A stretch of 24,589 nt of DNA from Anncaliia algerae PRA339 (Eukaryota; Microsporidia; Tubulinosematidae). A program made the position numbers and the translations under genes. The stretch covers positions 40,657 to 65,245 of the forward strand of contig KK365141.1 in NCBI GenBank assembly GCA_000385875.2, read 5' to 3'. Position 1 is the stretch's first letter; the number at the start of each line of letters is the position of its first letter. This document shows positions 9,492 to 18,649 of this stretch, piece by piece. The notes beneath the pieces are model-generated. The model was not told the DNA's origin and did not search any database. It saw only the letters and a program-made list of their open reading frames with translations.

Positions 9492-10471
9492 AGAAATGAT
9501 TGTTTTGTAAATAAAATTATCTTTAATAATGTATTTAATACATTAGAAAATTATAATTTATAAATTAATTATTGTATCAGGAACTAAAATAGTTTAGTTT
9601 TATTTCTTTATTTTTTTTAAATTATTGTTTTTTTAAGAATTATTTATTTGATTTAAATTATTTCCTATAATTTATTTATTTATGAATTATTTATAAAAAT
9701 AAATAAAAATAATCAATTAATTTTAATAATGAAAGATATTTCAATCCATGTCTTATGAAATAACATAAGTTGTTGAGTAAAAATATTAAAATTATATTTT
9801 TGAATTATATTTCTGAAATAAATGGAATAGGGATAAATTATTAAATATAACTTAAAAAGAAACTCTTTCAGTAGTTTTGTTTGTTTATAATTAATACTGT
9901 TTAGTATAGTTAGTAATGATTTAATATTATCTCTTGAGATGTTGTGATTCTTTGTTAGTGAAATGTTAAGAGTAGGGGTTATAAAGTAATTTCTATTAGT
10001 TTTATAGAATGAATTATGATTATATTTTAAAGTATATGATATTAGGTATAACAGTAACACTTATCATAAGAAGAAAGAATATATTACTTATCTTCTTATA
10101 GTTCTATAAAATAAAAATATAATGTCAAATACATCTTTTTAATCTCATATATTCTATTAATTTATGCACTCTACTGTCAGTTTATAAACAAAATTACAAA
10201 TAAAATAGGAAATTTTATATTTTCTTATCCCAAAGCTTTATGTTTTCATTTGTTGTATTAAAAATTAAAACATATAAAATTATATTTTCCTATTCAAGGT
10301 AAAATAATTTAAAAAATAAAAATAATTAATAAAATTAAATATAATTTATCATGTACTGTAAACTTAACACAAATTTTAGAAATACATTTTTTTATGAATA
10401 TTTAAAATTTATTCATATTCTACCAAAAAAGGCAATGGATGACACATTTTGCAATTAAATTAAATAAAACT
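9492..10471. other. AT-rich intergenic region between convergent genes
   Basis: This lies between the 3' ends of the Spc25-like gene and the minus-strand syntaxin, so it should hold both terminators. A 115-codon minus-strand open frame at 9713-10060 has no ATG near its start and is K/N/I/F/Y-rich, so I do not call it a gene. Confidence 0.5.
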
Positions 10472-11317
10472 TCACTTATTTTTTGAATCAGAAGATGATG
10501 AAGAATTTCCCCATGCAGTAGCCACCTTAGAAATCAACCACACTGCACCTATGAGAATAATTATGGCAATAATGGCATAAATAATCCTTTTAATCCACAT
10601 TCTAGAGACTTGGTATCGTAATGCTGTTTGTAAATCCTTGTTAGCTAGATCTGTGGTAGCCTCAGTCTTAGACATCTTAATTTCAATTTTGTTGATAACA
10701 TTTCCAGATTTATTAACCATTTCTTGTAAATCGTTAATTAAACCAAGCAGTTCCTCTATTCTTTTAGTGAGATCCTTAATCTTTTTATTTCTATTCTCCA
10801 CTTTCTGAAGCTGTTTTTTAGATGAAGAAGAACCTCCTGCTATTGCCTTTTGTATGATTTCGGCACTGACCTCACTATTAATAAGATTGTCTACCTCTTC
10901 CTCTGTAGCATCCTTATTGACAATCATGTATTGGTCCTTTAGTCGTGTACTTTCTTCCTTTTTATATTTTAATTGTTCAGATCTAAATTTGTTAATTTCT
11001 GTCTTTAAATCTTGGGTTACTTTTTGAAATTGTATATTCCGTATCTGATAATCAGGGCTTTCCTCTCCAAGTATTTGCTTTATATTGTTGTTTTCTTTAT
11101 CTAAAGTTTCTAAGTCATTTTTAATGCTTTCAGTTTGTGTCTTAAATAAATCGGAAATGGATTCTAAGCCTTTGTTTATCTCCTCTTCTTTTTCTTCGTT
11201 AATTACATCTCTTAGTTTTGTTTTGCATAAATCATAATATTTGTTCGTAAATTTTGTCAGCTTCTTAATATCATTGTGAATTAATGTTATTTTATTAAGA
11301 AATTTTGTGTCAACCAT
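10472..11317 (-). CDS. Syntaxin (Qa-SNARE), plasma-membrane Sso1/2-like, with Ser at the zero layer
   Basis: Qa-SNAREs drive fusion of secretory vesicles with their target membrane. I start at ATG 11317 (281 aa); the open frame continues upstream only to a TTG. Residues 1-120 are helical, as in an Habc domain. RLKDQYMIVNKDATEEEVDN (125-144) matches the conserved syntaxin linker. The SNARE helix covers about 165-232 and the membrane anchor 243-264. Against syntaxin-1A the alignment is gapless from I-E-E-L-L-G-L through V-N-K-S-G-N-V-I-N-K-I-E to A-L-R-Y-Q, so S204 falls on the zero layer, where Qa-SNAREs have Gln. A 17-residue Ser-rich tail follows the anchor, whereas most syntaxins end almost at the membrane. 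The gene is divergent from RAE1. Family assignment is firm; the exact paralogue is inferred. Confidence 0.9.
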   Translation of the reverse strand: MVDTKFLNKITLIHNDIKKLTKFTNKYYDLCKTKLRDVINEEKEEEINKGLESISDLFKTQTESIKNDLETLDKENNNIKQILGEESPDYQIRNIQFQKVTQDLKTEINKFRSEQLKYKKEESTRLKDQYMIVNKDATEEEVDNLINSEVSAEIIQKAIAGGSSSSKKQLQKVENRNKKIKDLTKRIEELLGLINDLQEMVNKSGNVINKIEIKMSKTEATTDLANKDLQTALRYQVSRMWIKRIIYAIIAIIILIGAVWLISKVATAWGNSSSSSDSKNK

Positions 11318-11676
11318 TGTTTCCAAATATTTTTTATTCTTAATAAATAAATTAACCAATAACAATTAAGGAGAATAAAAATATATTATTTTTAGATAAG
11401 AACAAATTAATTAATTTTTTAAAACTAAATTTTTACTAAACTAAACACCAATGCATAAATTAATGGAATGTGTTTATTTACTTCTAAATTTTATTTTAAT
11501 TTATATTTTTCCTATTATTATTTTTATAACAATGTATTTTTTTAAAAATAAATTATTATATTAAATTCTTAGAAATTATAACTTAAATATTTTAATAAAA
11601 TATTTCATTTTAATGATTTTTAAATTCAATTAAACTTTTTTATTAAAATTTTATTTTCATTTATTTTTAGAGCCCT
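11318..11676. promoter_or_regulatory. Bidirectional intergenic promoter region (syntaxin / RAE1)
   Basis: The 359 bases separate the ATG of the minus-strand syntaxin from the plus-strand RAE1 ATG, so both promoters must lie here or overlap the ends. It is A/T-rich with AAAATTTT-like runs (about 11646). CCC at 11673-11675 lies one base before the RAE1 ATG; no such motif precedes the syntaxin start. Confidence 0.5.
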
Positions 11677-12606
11677 ATGTTTGACCTAGCAAAGACCACC
11701 ACAGCACAGATTGCACCAAATGATACCCCAAATGACATAGCATTCAATCCCATCCATGATTATTTTTCAGTATCATCATGGGATGGATCTTTAAGGCTGT
11801 ACAGCTCTCCTAGCTTAGATCATAAATTATTGGTTCAAGAAAACAAACCTATTCTTTGTACAGCCTTTGACAATACAGGAAATATTTGTTTTGGAGGAAC
11901 CAGTGAAGGAAAGATAATTATTAATGAATTGCAGACTAGCAAAACAATGAATATTGATGCACATTCTTCAGCTATTAAGTCCCTGAAATCTTTTAATAAT
12001 TTAATTATCAGTGGTTCATTTGACAGAACTATCAAATTCTGGGATCTAAGGACTCCTGCGCCTATTCACACAATTAATGCACCTGAAAGAATTTACGCTA
12101 TGGACGTGGGAAAGGATTCTTTAGTTGTTGCAACAGCAACTAATAAAATAATATCTTATGACTTGTTGAATAATTGTCAAGAAAAACAAATCACAACAAA
12201 GCTTTACTGGCAAATTAGAACAATTCACGCAAAAGAAGATGGCGATACTGTTTTGATTGGAGGAGTAGAGGGTAAATTAGAAATTCTTTCTAAGTTTACC
12301 TCAAAGAGTAATGTAGTAAAGCTACATAGAATCAAAGATGACATTTATCCAATTAATTTTTGCTCAACCATACCAAGTAAGAACATTATTGCTACAGGGG
12401 GTGGAGATAGCAAGATTATATTGTTTGACAAGAATACACATAACAAAATATTTGATAAGACCTTCTCATCCCCTGTTACGTGTGGTTCTTTTAATAGGAA
12501 TGGCACATATTTTGCTTATGGAATAGGATATGATTGGTCAAAGGGATATGAAGTTAATAATTTGCCTAATGGTGTTGGGTTAATCAATTGTAGTGGAATG
12601 GGATAA
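11677..12606 (+). CDS. RAE1: Rae1/Gle2 WD40 mRNA export factor
   Basis: Rae1/Gle2 is a seven-bladed WD40 propeller that docks on the nuclear pore nucleoporin with a GLEBS motif and acts in mRNA export; in other eukaryotes it also works near spindle checkpoint proteins. The 309-residue protein is shorter than the usual 350-370. Visible repeats: residues 20-43 (IAFNP, SSWDGSLRLY), 58-84 (TAFDNTGNICFGGTSEGKI), 112-126 (SGSFDRTIKFWDLRT), 136-160 (PERIYAMDV then VVATA), 237-251 (IATGGGDSKIILFDK) and 270-292 (SFNRNGTYFAYGIGYDWSKG). PER-Y-D-VVATA and YDWSKGYE separate it from Bub3. The C-terminus (NNLPNGVGLINCSGMG) differs from the usual FLR-type ending. CCC lies one base before the ATG, and the stop codon overlaps an AATAAA-like signal (ATAAATAAA), giving a very short 3' UTR. 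Confidence 0.88.
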   Translation: MFDLAKTTTAQIAPNDTPNDIAFNPIHDYFSVSSWDGSLRLYSSPSLDHKLLVQENKPILCTAFDNTGNICFGGTSEGKIIINELQTSKTMNIDAHSSAIKSLKSFNNLIISGSFDRTIKFWDLRTPAPIHTINAPERIYAMDVGKDSLVVATATNKIISYDLLNNCQEKQITTKLYWQIRTIHAKEDGDTVLIGGVEGKLEILSKFTSKSNVVKLHRIKDDIYPINFCSTIPSKNIIATGGGDSKIILFDKNTHNKIFDKTFSSPVTCGSFNRNGTYFAYGIGYDWSKGYEVNNLPNGVGLINCSGMG

Positions 12607-13530
12607 ATAAAGCGTATGAGTAAATATTTATTTTAATAGCACAGTGAGGTTAATTGCAATCTTAGAATCTGCATAGAACAAGAATGCTCGGTTGATTTTC
12701 ATTCGTATTGGAATGAAATTATTTTGTATAAATAAATATATTTTTTAATTACTTACATAGTTTAACTCAATGTTTTAATATTTAATATGACTGATTATAT
12801 GGTTTTTTAAATACCTTTTTAATTTAAAGATATTGTTAAATTCTACTACTTACTCAACAAAAAAAAGGAATATTTTTATATAATTTAGCTATTTTGCTGA
12901 TCAGAAAACAACAAATATTAATCAAATAATATTAAAATTTAATATTAAATTAAATAATATATTATTGTATTCTTTAACCAATAAAATTATTAAAAAAATA
13001 AAATATATGGTTTTAAAAGCATGAAATTACTTTTAATTATTTTGCAATCACGTTAAAAAGGTAAGATTCACTTAATCATACATATAATCTCAAATGACCA
13101 ATATAAGTAAAGAATAATATTATAAAAAAATATTTTTAATTTATTTTAACATGTTAATGTTAATCACTATCAAAATTTTCTTTGTTGGTATTTTTAGATC
13201 ATTGCACCAGTGATGGTGATTCTAGAAAAGAAAAAAAATTTAGAGCTCAATATACTTGTAAAATTTATAAAAAATCACAATTTAAATAAAGGAAACTTTA
13301 TCATAATTTTAAATAATATTGAAAGGATTAAACCTCAATATTTAACTGAATAAATTGCCTTAATTTCAAGTAATAATCATAAGTTTTAAATCATATAAAC
13401 TATTAAAAATTAAGAATAAATATTATTTAAAGAAATAAAAAAATAATTAAATAAAAAAATGTTGTTAATTAAAAATAAGTTTACTAAAAATTCAATAACA
13501 GAGGATAATCATATTTAAATAAATAAAATT
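12607..13530. other. AT-rich intergenic region
   Basis: Lies between the 3' ends of RAE1 and the partial minus-strand gene. About 12635-12710 is less A/T-biased than its surroundings, but I could not recognise an RNA or coding remnant in it. Nothing else was seen. Confidence 0.5.
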
Positions 13531-13656
13531 TTAATTAAAATTACTTTTACAATATTTTTCAATGATCTCTTCTTTAATTTTAATATCTTTGTATTCTTCA
13601 TTAATTCTCTCTTCATTGTAATAAATATATCCACTACAACTATCTATTATATATTG
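13531..13656 (-). CDS. C-terminal 41 codons of an unknown protein, cut by the assembly gap
   Basis: Minus-strand translation from the gap edge gives a charged, non-repetitive 41-residue sequence (begins QYIIDSCSGYIYYNEER and ends KYCKSNFN, TAA at 13531-13533). The run Y-N-E-E-R-I-N-E-E-Y-K-D-I-K-I-K-E-E-I-I-E-K looks like a helix. The open frame runs to the first unknown base. On the far side of the gap, minus-strand frames are soon closed, so the start probably lies inside the gap. I cannot name the product. It is too short to be certain, but the composition is much more protein-like than the flanks. Confidence 0.5.
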   Translation of the reverse strand, partial: QYIIDSCSGYIYYNEERINEEYKDIKIKEEIIEKYCKSNFN

Positions 13657-14180
13657 NNNNNNNNNNNNNNNNNNNNNNNNNNNNNNNNNNNNNNNNNNNN
13701 NNNNNNNNNNNNNNNNNNNNNNNNNNNNNNNNNNNNNNNNNNNNNNNNNNNNNNNNNNNNNNNNNNNNNNNNNNNNNNNNNNNNNNNNNNNNNNNNNNNN
13801 NNNNNNNNNNNNNNNNNNNNNNNNNNNNNNNNNNNNNNNNNNNNNNNNNNNNNNNNNNNNNNNNNNNNNNNNNNNNNNNNNNNNNNNNNNNNNNNNNNNN
13901 NNNNNNNNNNNNNNNNNNNNNNNNNNNNNNNNNNNNNNNNNNNNNNNNNNNNNNNNNNNNNNNNNNNNNNNNNNNNNNNNNNNNNNNNNNNNNNNNNNNN
14001 NNNNNNNNNNNNNNNNNNNNNNNNNNNNNNNNNNNNNNNNNNNNNNNNNNNNNNNNNNNNNNNNNNNNNNNNNNNNNNNNNNNNNNNNNNNNNNNNNNNN
14101 NNNNNNNNNNNNNNNNNNNNNNNNNNNNNNNNNNNNNNNNNNNNNNNNNNNNNNNNNNNNNNNNNNNNNNNNNNNNNNNN
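13657..14180. other. Assembly gap (524 Ns)
   Basis: A run of unknown bases. Its true length cannot be judged from the sequence. It hides the 5' part of the minus-strand gene at 13531-13656 and lies about 210 bp upstream of the ITFG1-like gene. Confidence 0.99.
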
Positions 14181-14392
14181 TTTATGTTTATTAGGTTGTA
14201 AATTAGTTAATAAACAGAAATATTATCATTAATTAATATCATAGAACAAATAAATAATAAAAGAAATACAAAATCATTAAATGACTTAATTAAAATTTAA
14301 ATTTTTGGTAAACAATAAAAGATAATATATTTTATTTGATGTAATTCTGAAACATTAAAATAAAAATAGAAAAACAATAAAAAAATACGTCT

Positions 14393-16024
14393 ATGGATAA
14401 TGCAGAATTATATTTTGATTCTGAACAACTCATGATTTCAAATTTTATACTTTATGCATATATGGATGATGGTTTGATAGGAACATCACTAGACAAAAAA
14501 ACCTTATTGATTTATGAAAGAAAAAATGATCATTCGTTAAACTACCAGTTGAGAAATCAGTATGTTTTTCCCATAGAAATATACAATGTTTTTCTATTTG
14601 ATATCGGATGTAAAAATAAATCCTTTTTTGTGAATTTTAAGAGTGAAGATCATTTTATCAATAAAATATTGATAGAGAATGAAATTATACACTTAGATAA
14701 AACTACATCTGCCCCATTTATGGTGCTTGATACACAGAATAGAAGCTCTTTGGTTATGCAAAATAATTTAAACAGTTATGTATTGAGGATAAAATATGAT
14801 AGAAAGTTTTCTCCAGACAAGAATCTTCCTACAAGGATGATTTTTGATAATGAAGGGTTTTTATCTGAAGTTAACTCAGATGAAGTAAAAATAGAAAAAT
14901 ATTCTGTTAAATTAAAGCAAATAATCCCTGAGCATACAAGCGGATATTTTTTAGATGATGAAGATCAAGCTAAGCTAGTATTACAAACGATTAGCAATAA
15001 GAAGACATATCTTTCTTTATATAAGAAACAATCAAATGAATTTTACTTAGTTCAAGAAAATATATTGCCTGAAAAAATAGGACCCTTTCTTTTTGGAGAC
15101 TTTTTTAAAAATGGATTTACTTCTGTTGCTTTTTTATCAGAAGAAGACTCATCATTTTATTTAAATGTATTTAAAAATCATGGAAAAAATGATTACTTTA
15201 AATTTGAAAGTAAATTCAACAAGAAAATCAAATTAAATGAGTATTTGCAATATAAGACTCCTAATTTAACAAAGAATGGTTCAAAGGTGGTAGATATTTT
15301 TAATGACTCATTTTTACATATTGTAATTTTATTAGAATCAGGATCAAATACTGAACTTCTCCTACTAAAGAATGATGGTTCCGGAAACTTTTATCCCTCC
15401 TATGGATATTTTGATGGTCTAAGATTTGCTCATCTAAACTCCTTTTCTTTCAATGACCTTGATTTTTCTGGTAAAGAAGGGTTAGTTTTAAACTACTTTG
15501 AAGATGGAAAGCAGAAACTTGTTTATAAGAAAAACAACATTCATGGAAATTTTTACTTTTCTGTGGTAACCTTTGAAGAAAATGGATTATTTCCACTGCC
15601 TGGTATAAGTTATAAATATATAAGAATGGAGGATAATGAATTTAGGATTTCCAATCAATTGGTGCAGACATCTTTTCCTAATCTTGAACATCCTCACGTA
15701 TTCTTTGGTTTAGGAGGAGCACCCTTTTTAGTTGAACTAACAAAGGTACTTGTAGCTGATTTTAAAACATCTGGTTCACATACATTCAGGGTATATCAAA
15801 AGATTATACCTAATTCCAGAATATCACTAAAGTCTAACAAGTATGGTCTCAAAATGACTTTAATCCTAAATCCAGATGCCAAAATTAAGTCAATATTTTT
15901 CTTTTTTGTTGTAGTTTTGGTAATAAATTTAGTTTTACTTAGTGTTGTACATTTCCTTGAAAAAAGAAAAAGAAAGCATGATGAAAAAAGATCTGATAAT
16001 TTTGTAAGTACCATAGGACTATAG
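14393..16024 (+). CDS. ITFG1/TIP-like (T-cell immunomodulatory protein family) membrane protein
   Basis: ITFG1/TIP proteins are type I membrane proteins with an FG-GAP beta-propeller ectodomain; their cellular role is poorly defined. This one has 543 residues (human about 612). The body is beta-rich with FG-GAP-like units, for example GPFLFGDFFKNGFTSVAFLS (230-249) and LLLKNDGSGNFYPSYGYFDG (323-342). The most telling part is near the C-terminus: QTSFPNLEHPHVFFGLGG (425-442), matching the family's S-x-L-x-x-P-Y/H-V-F-F-G-L-G block, then IIPNSRI (471-477), a membrane segment (500-522) and a basic tail (EKRKRKHDEKR). A stop codon lies just upstream in frame, so this ATG is the first available, yet no signal peptide is visible. 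No CCC motif precedes it. A spliced or gap-hidden first exon is possible. Confidence 0.8.
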   Translation: MDNAELYFDSEQLMISNFILYAYMDDGLIGTSLDKKTLLIYERKNDHSLNYQLRNQYVFPIEIYNVFLFDIGCKNKSFFVNFKSEDHFINKILIENEIIHLDKTTSAPFMVLDTQNRSSLVMQNNLNSYVLRIKYDRKFSPDKNLPTRMIFDNEGFLSEVNSDEVKIEKYSVKLKQIIPEHTSGYFLDDEDQAKLVLQTISNKKTYLSLYKKQSNEFYLVQENILPEKIGPFLFGDFFKNGFTSVAFLSEEDSSFYLNVFKNHGKNDYFKFESKFNKKIKLNEYLQYKTPNLTKNGSKVVDIFNDSFLHIVILLESGSNTELLLLKNDGSGNFYPSYGYFDGLRFAHLNSFSFNDLDFSGKEGLVLNYFEDGKQKLVYKKNNIHGNFYFSVVTFEENGLFPLPGISYKYIRMEDNEFRISNQLVQTSFPNLEHPHVFFGLGGAPFLVELTKVLVADFKTSGSHTFRVYQKIIPNSRISLKSNKYGLKMTLILNPDAKIKSIFFFFVVVLVINLVLLSVVHFLEKRKRKHDEKRSDNFVSTIGL

Positions 16025-17583
16025 CTACATAAATATAAGCTTCTTTGTATTTTATACTAATTTATAAATTAAACCATTCTTAGATAATAAATGAAGTCAT
16101 TTGAATTCAATATAATCTACATTTTATTAATTCTAAATATTTTATAAAATACTTGAAGGTTCAGAAAAGCATTTTTTCTGTTACAAATTGTTTTAATAAT
16201 TCTTATCTTTAAAATTAAATAGGTATCTGATTATTTTAATTTTTTATGATTGGTATTTGTTATCTTGTAAATTTAAAAGAATAAATTTGTTATGAAATTA
16301 ATGTAATATTAACAAGGACTATTGACATTTAATGATATTTATGACTTAAGATTTATTAAGATTATATTAAAACCCTTTATAACATTTATAAAATAGTATT
16401 TTTCTTATTTTGAATTCATTTAATTTATAAATAAATTTATTTGTGAATGATTAAACGCAAGATTTCATACAATAATCTTCCTTTACTTTATATATAATTT
16501 ACAACCTTCTTATGAAATATTAATAATTTAAGAAATATATTGTAGGATTAAATTTTTAAAATAAAAACAAGATATTTTGCAACATTTATAAACAAAATTT
16601 ATGGTTAAATATTGTATTATAACTAGAACTTCTATTTATTTAACCATCCTATTATTATCCTTCATATATATCCCTTCTTCCCGCATTCTCTTTTAACATA
16701 ATTTTTGATTGAAAAAATTAATGTAACTTCAAACAAATTAATCCAAATACACTAATTTTCAATAAGGAGATGTTTCATCACACAAAAATATTATAAATTT
16801 ATTTATTCTAACATAAGATTCTCTCATTTTATTAGTAATGAATTAATTAATCTAGAAGTAAAGGAAAATTTAGTCTCAACATTGTTTACTTCGTAGTACA
16901 AGCGAATATTTTTACCTAACAAGCATATAAGTGGCGATCACTAATATTCAGACCAAAATAGTCAAATTAGTTGAGTAGAATTTTTATTATGAAATAAGTA
17001 AAAAATTGTAAAAAATTTTGAATAATATTGATGCTTTTAGCAAATATTTGATTTGATCTTATTAAATAAAAATTAATTTACATCAGAGAGAATATAAAAT
17101 TTTTAATAAGATATCTGTTGGAGTGATATTGTCCTGAACATACGGTAAGACACTTAAAAGTATCATTAGAATATAAACTACATTGTGCTACAAGGATTAA
17201 ATTTTTGTATATTAATTTTTTTTAAAGAAATACATTCTCGGGGTTTGTAAAAACATTCAATTTGATGTACTGCAATAATACGCTTGAAACAAATAATAAA
17301 TAGAAACTTTAAAGTCTAGAGTTTTTACCATTTCAAATTGCACGTTAAAAAGTTTTGTGCTTTAAAGCACACTGAACAGTGATAAGTATAGCAGAAAGAT
17401 TTTGTAAAATTATAATAAATTAATTGATATCATATATAATCACTTGAATTATAAAAGAATTAGGATCATTTTTTCTAATGCCCTAGCAATTAAGTGTTAA
17501 ATAAAGAATGTAATTATTTAATAAATTAAAAAATGTAGAGAAGAATAAGTAAGCCATGCATATATTTTAACTAATAAAAATAT
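16025..17583. other. Long AT-rich intergenic region
   Basis: No ORF supported on either strand. A perfect 16-bp palindrome TGTGCTTTAAAGCACA lies at 17356-17371 and may be chance or part of the flank of the Merlin relic. Plus-strand sequence near 16860-16990 is slightly less A/T-rich but gives no recognisable protein. Confidence 0.5.
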
Positions 17584-18405
17584 CTATATAATCATATTTA
17601 TCTTATTATTGAACTTCCAGACAAATTAAACTAAAAAATCTTTTCCTTTTACTGAAAAATTTCTTTCCTTCTTTTTATTTCAAGTTTTAATTCATTGTTA
17701 AAGCTTTTAATAAACGGAATATAGGCATCTGTAATGGGATTAAAAAAATTATATTTGTGGCATGCTGTTCTGTGAGTAAAACCAAGTTTAGAAATATAAT
17801 TCTTGTTTTTATGTTCATCAGTAAATATAGATGTGTTGTATAGGACCTTCCTGCAAATTATATGTATGTTAGTATTTTTTTTTGTTTATTTGTAATTACA
17901 GCAAATGCTTTAACAATATTATTTTTTACCTCTATAATACAAAGTGCATCACTTTTGTTCAATACAATTCTACCTCTGTGAGATTTATATCGGTAATTAA
18001 GCTTTGTTATATCTAATTTGACGAAACAATCCTTTTCTCCGAATTTTTCTTGTCTTTGAATATCCATTATAAAGAGCCTATCAGTTATTCCATTATTTTA
18101 AGCAAAGTTGTATTTGGTAAAATTCTTCTTTTTAAAAATAAATGCCTTGGTCCTCACTTTAAAAGGCAACCAAAAAATTTAAAAATATCAAAAAACTTAA
18201 AGGAAAGAAAATAAAAATGCTATTTTTTGTTATTTAATATCATTTTTGAAACTTTCGCATCTTTGATTATAATATTGCCAACAATAAATCCTTTTAAATG
18301 CCTGACATTTTTCTTTTTTCATAAAATTGTTGCAAACTTTACAGGCTGCTTCTTTTAAATAGATTTGTTATTTCTTAAAAATTCAAGCATTTTTTGTTTG
18401 TTCAT
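17584..18405 (-). pseudogene. Merlin (ISXO2-type) transposase relic 1
   Basis: Merlin elements are cut-and-paste DNA transposons related to bacterial IS1016/ISXO2. Read on the minus strand from ATG at 18405: MNKQKMLEFLRNN, then (shifted frame) IYLKEAACKVCNNFMKKEKC, a zinc-ribbon N-terminus; then at 18067-17860 CFVKLDITKLNYRYKSHRGR and NKSDALCIIEVKN; then TDEHKNKNYISKLGFTHRTA and CHKYNFFNP; then SFNNELKLEIKRRKEI and, in another frame, FVWKFNNK near 17600. This is the whole length of a microsporidian Merlin transposase (about 274 codons). It is dead: frames change near residue 13, at an A9 run near 17880 and after the KRRKEIFQ stop. The usual DET is DIT, and the third catalytic acidic residue before SFNNE is Lys. 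The 69-codon frame at 17858-18067 is its best preserved piece. Confidence 0.85.
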
Positions 18406-18649
18406 TTTTACTAATATATTTTGTATTTTGTTGTAATTTATCATACGGGTGTTGTTTTTAAAAATTTTAAAATATAATTTTAAATTGATTTATTAAAAAG
18501 ATATTTTGTACTTCTTTAATAAAATTGAAGTCATTCCATAATAAAAAGTTGTGCTAAAAAAATGGACATAAGATAAATTCTTTTAAATTAATATTAATTT
18601 TTCATAGTTTATAATAGAATGATAGAATATTAAATTATTTTTTTTATTT
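18406..18649. other. Spacer between Merlin relic 1 and the MFSD1-like gene
   Basis: 244 bases of A/T-rich sequence. It should contain the 3' end of the MFSD1-like transcript and the outer (5' side) end of the Merlin relic. No convincing terminal inverted repeat pair could be matched by eye with the sequence left of 17584. Confidence 0.4.

Noticed and set aside
9713-10060. 115-codon minus-strand open frame
   Set aside because: It opens with GTG and has no ATG until near its end. Its composition is the K/N/I/F/Y mix expected from A/T-rich DNA, and it has no recognisable motif.
11835-12035. Minus-strand ORF within RAE1, together with the plus-strand frame at 12338-12526
   Set aside because: Both overlap the well-supported RAE1 coding frame and show no homology or start signal.
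13654-14232. 192-codon plus-strand ORF across the gap
   Set aside because: It consists almost entirely of unknown residues created by the Ns, with only a short unsupported tail.
15796-16014. Minus-strand ORF inside the ITFG1-like gene
   Set aside because: Antisense shadow of the anchor and basic tail of the ITFG1-like protein.
17356-17371. 16-bp palindrome TGTGCTTTAAAGCACA as a Merlin terminal repeat
   Set aside because: It is self-complementary rather than paired with the far side of the relic, and no convincing partner was found beyond 18405.
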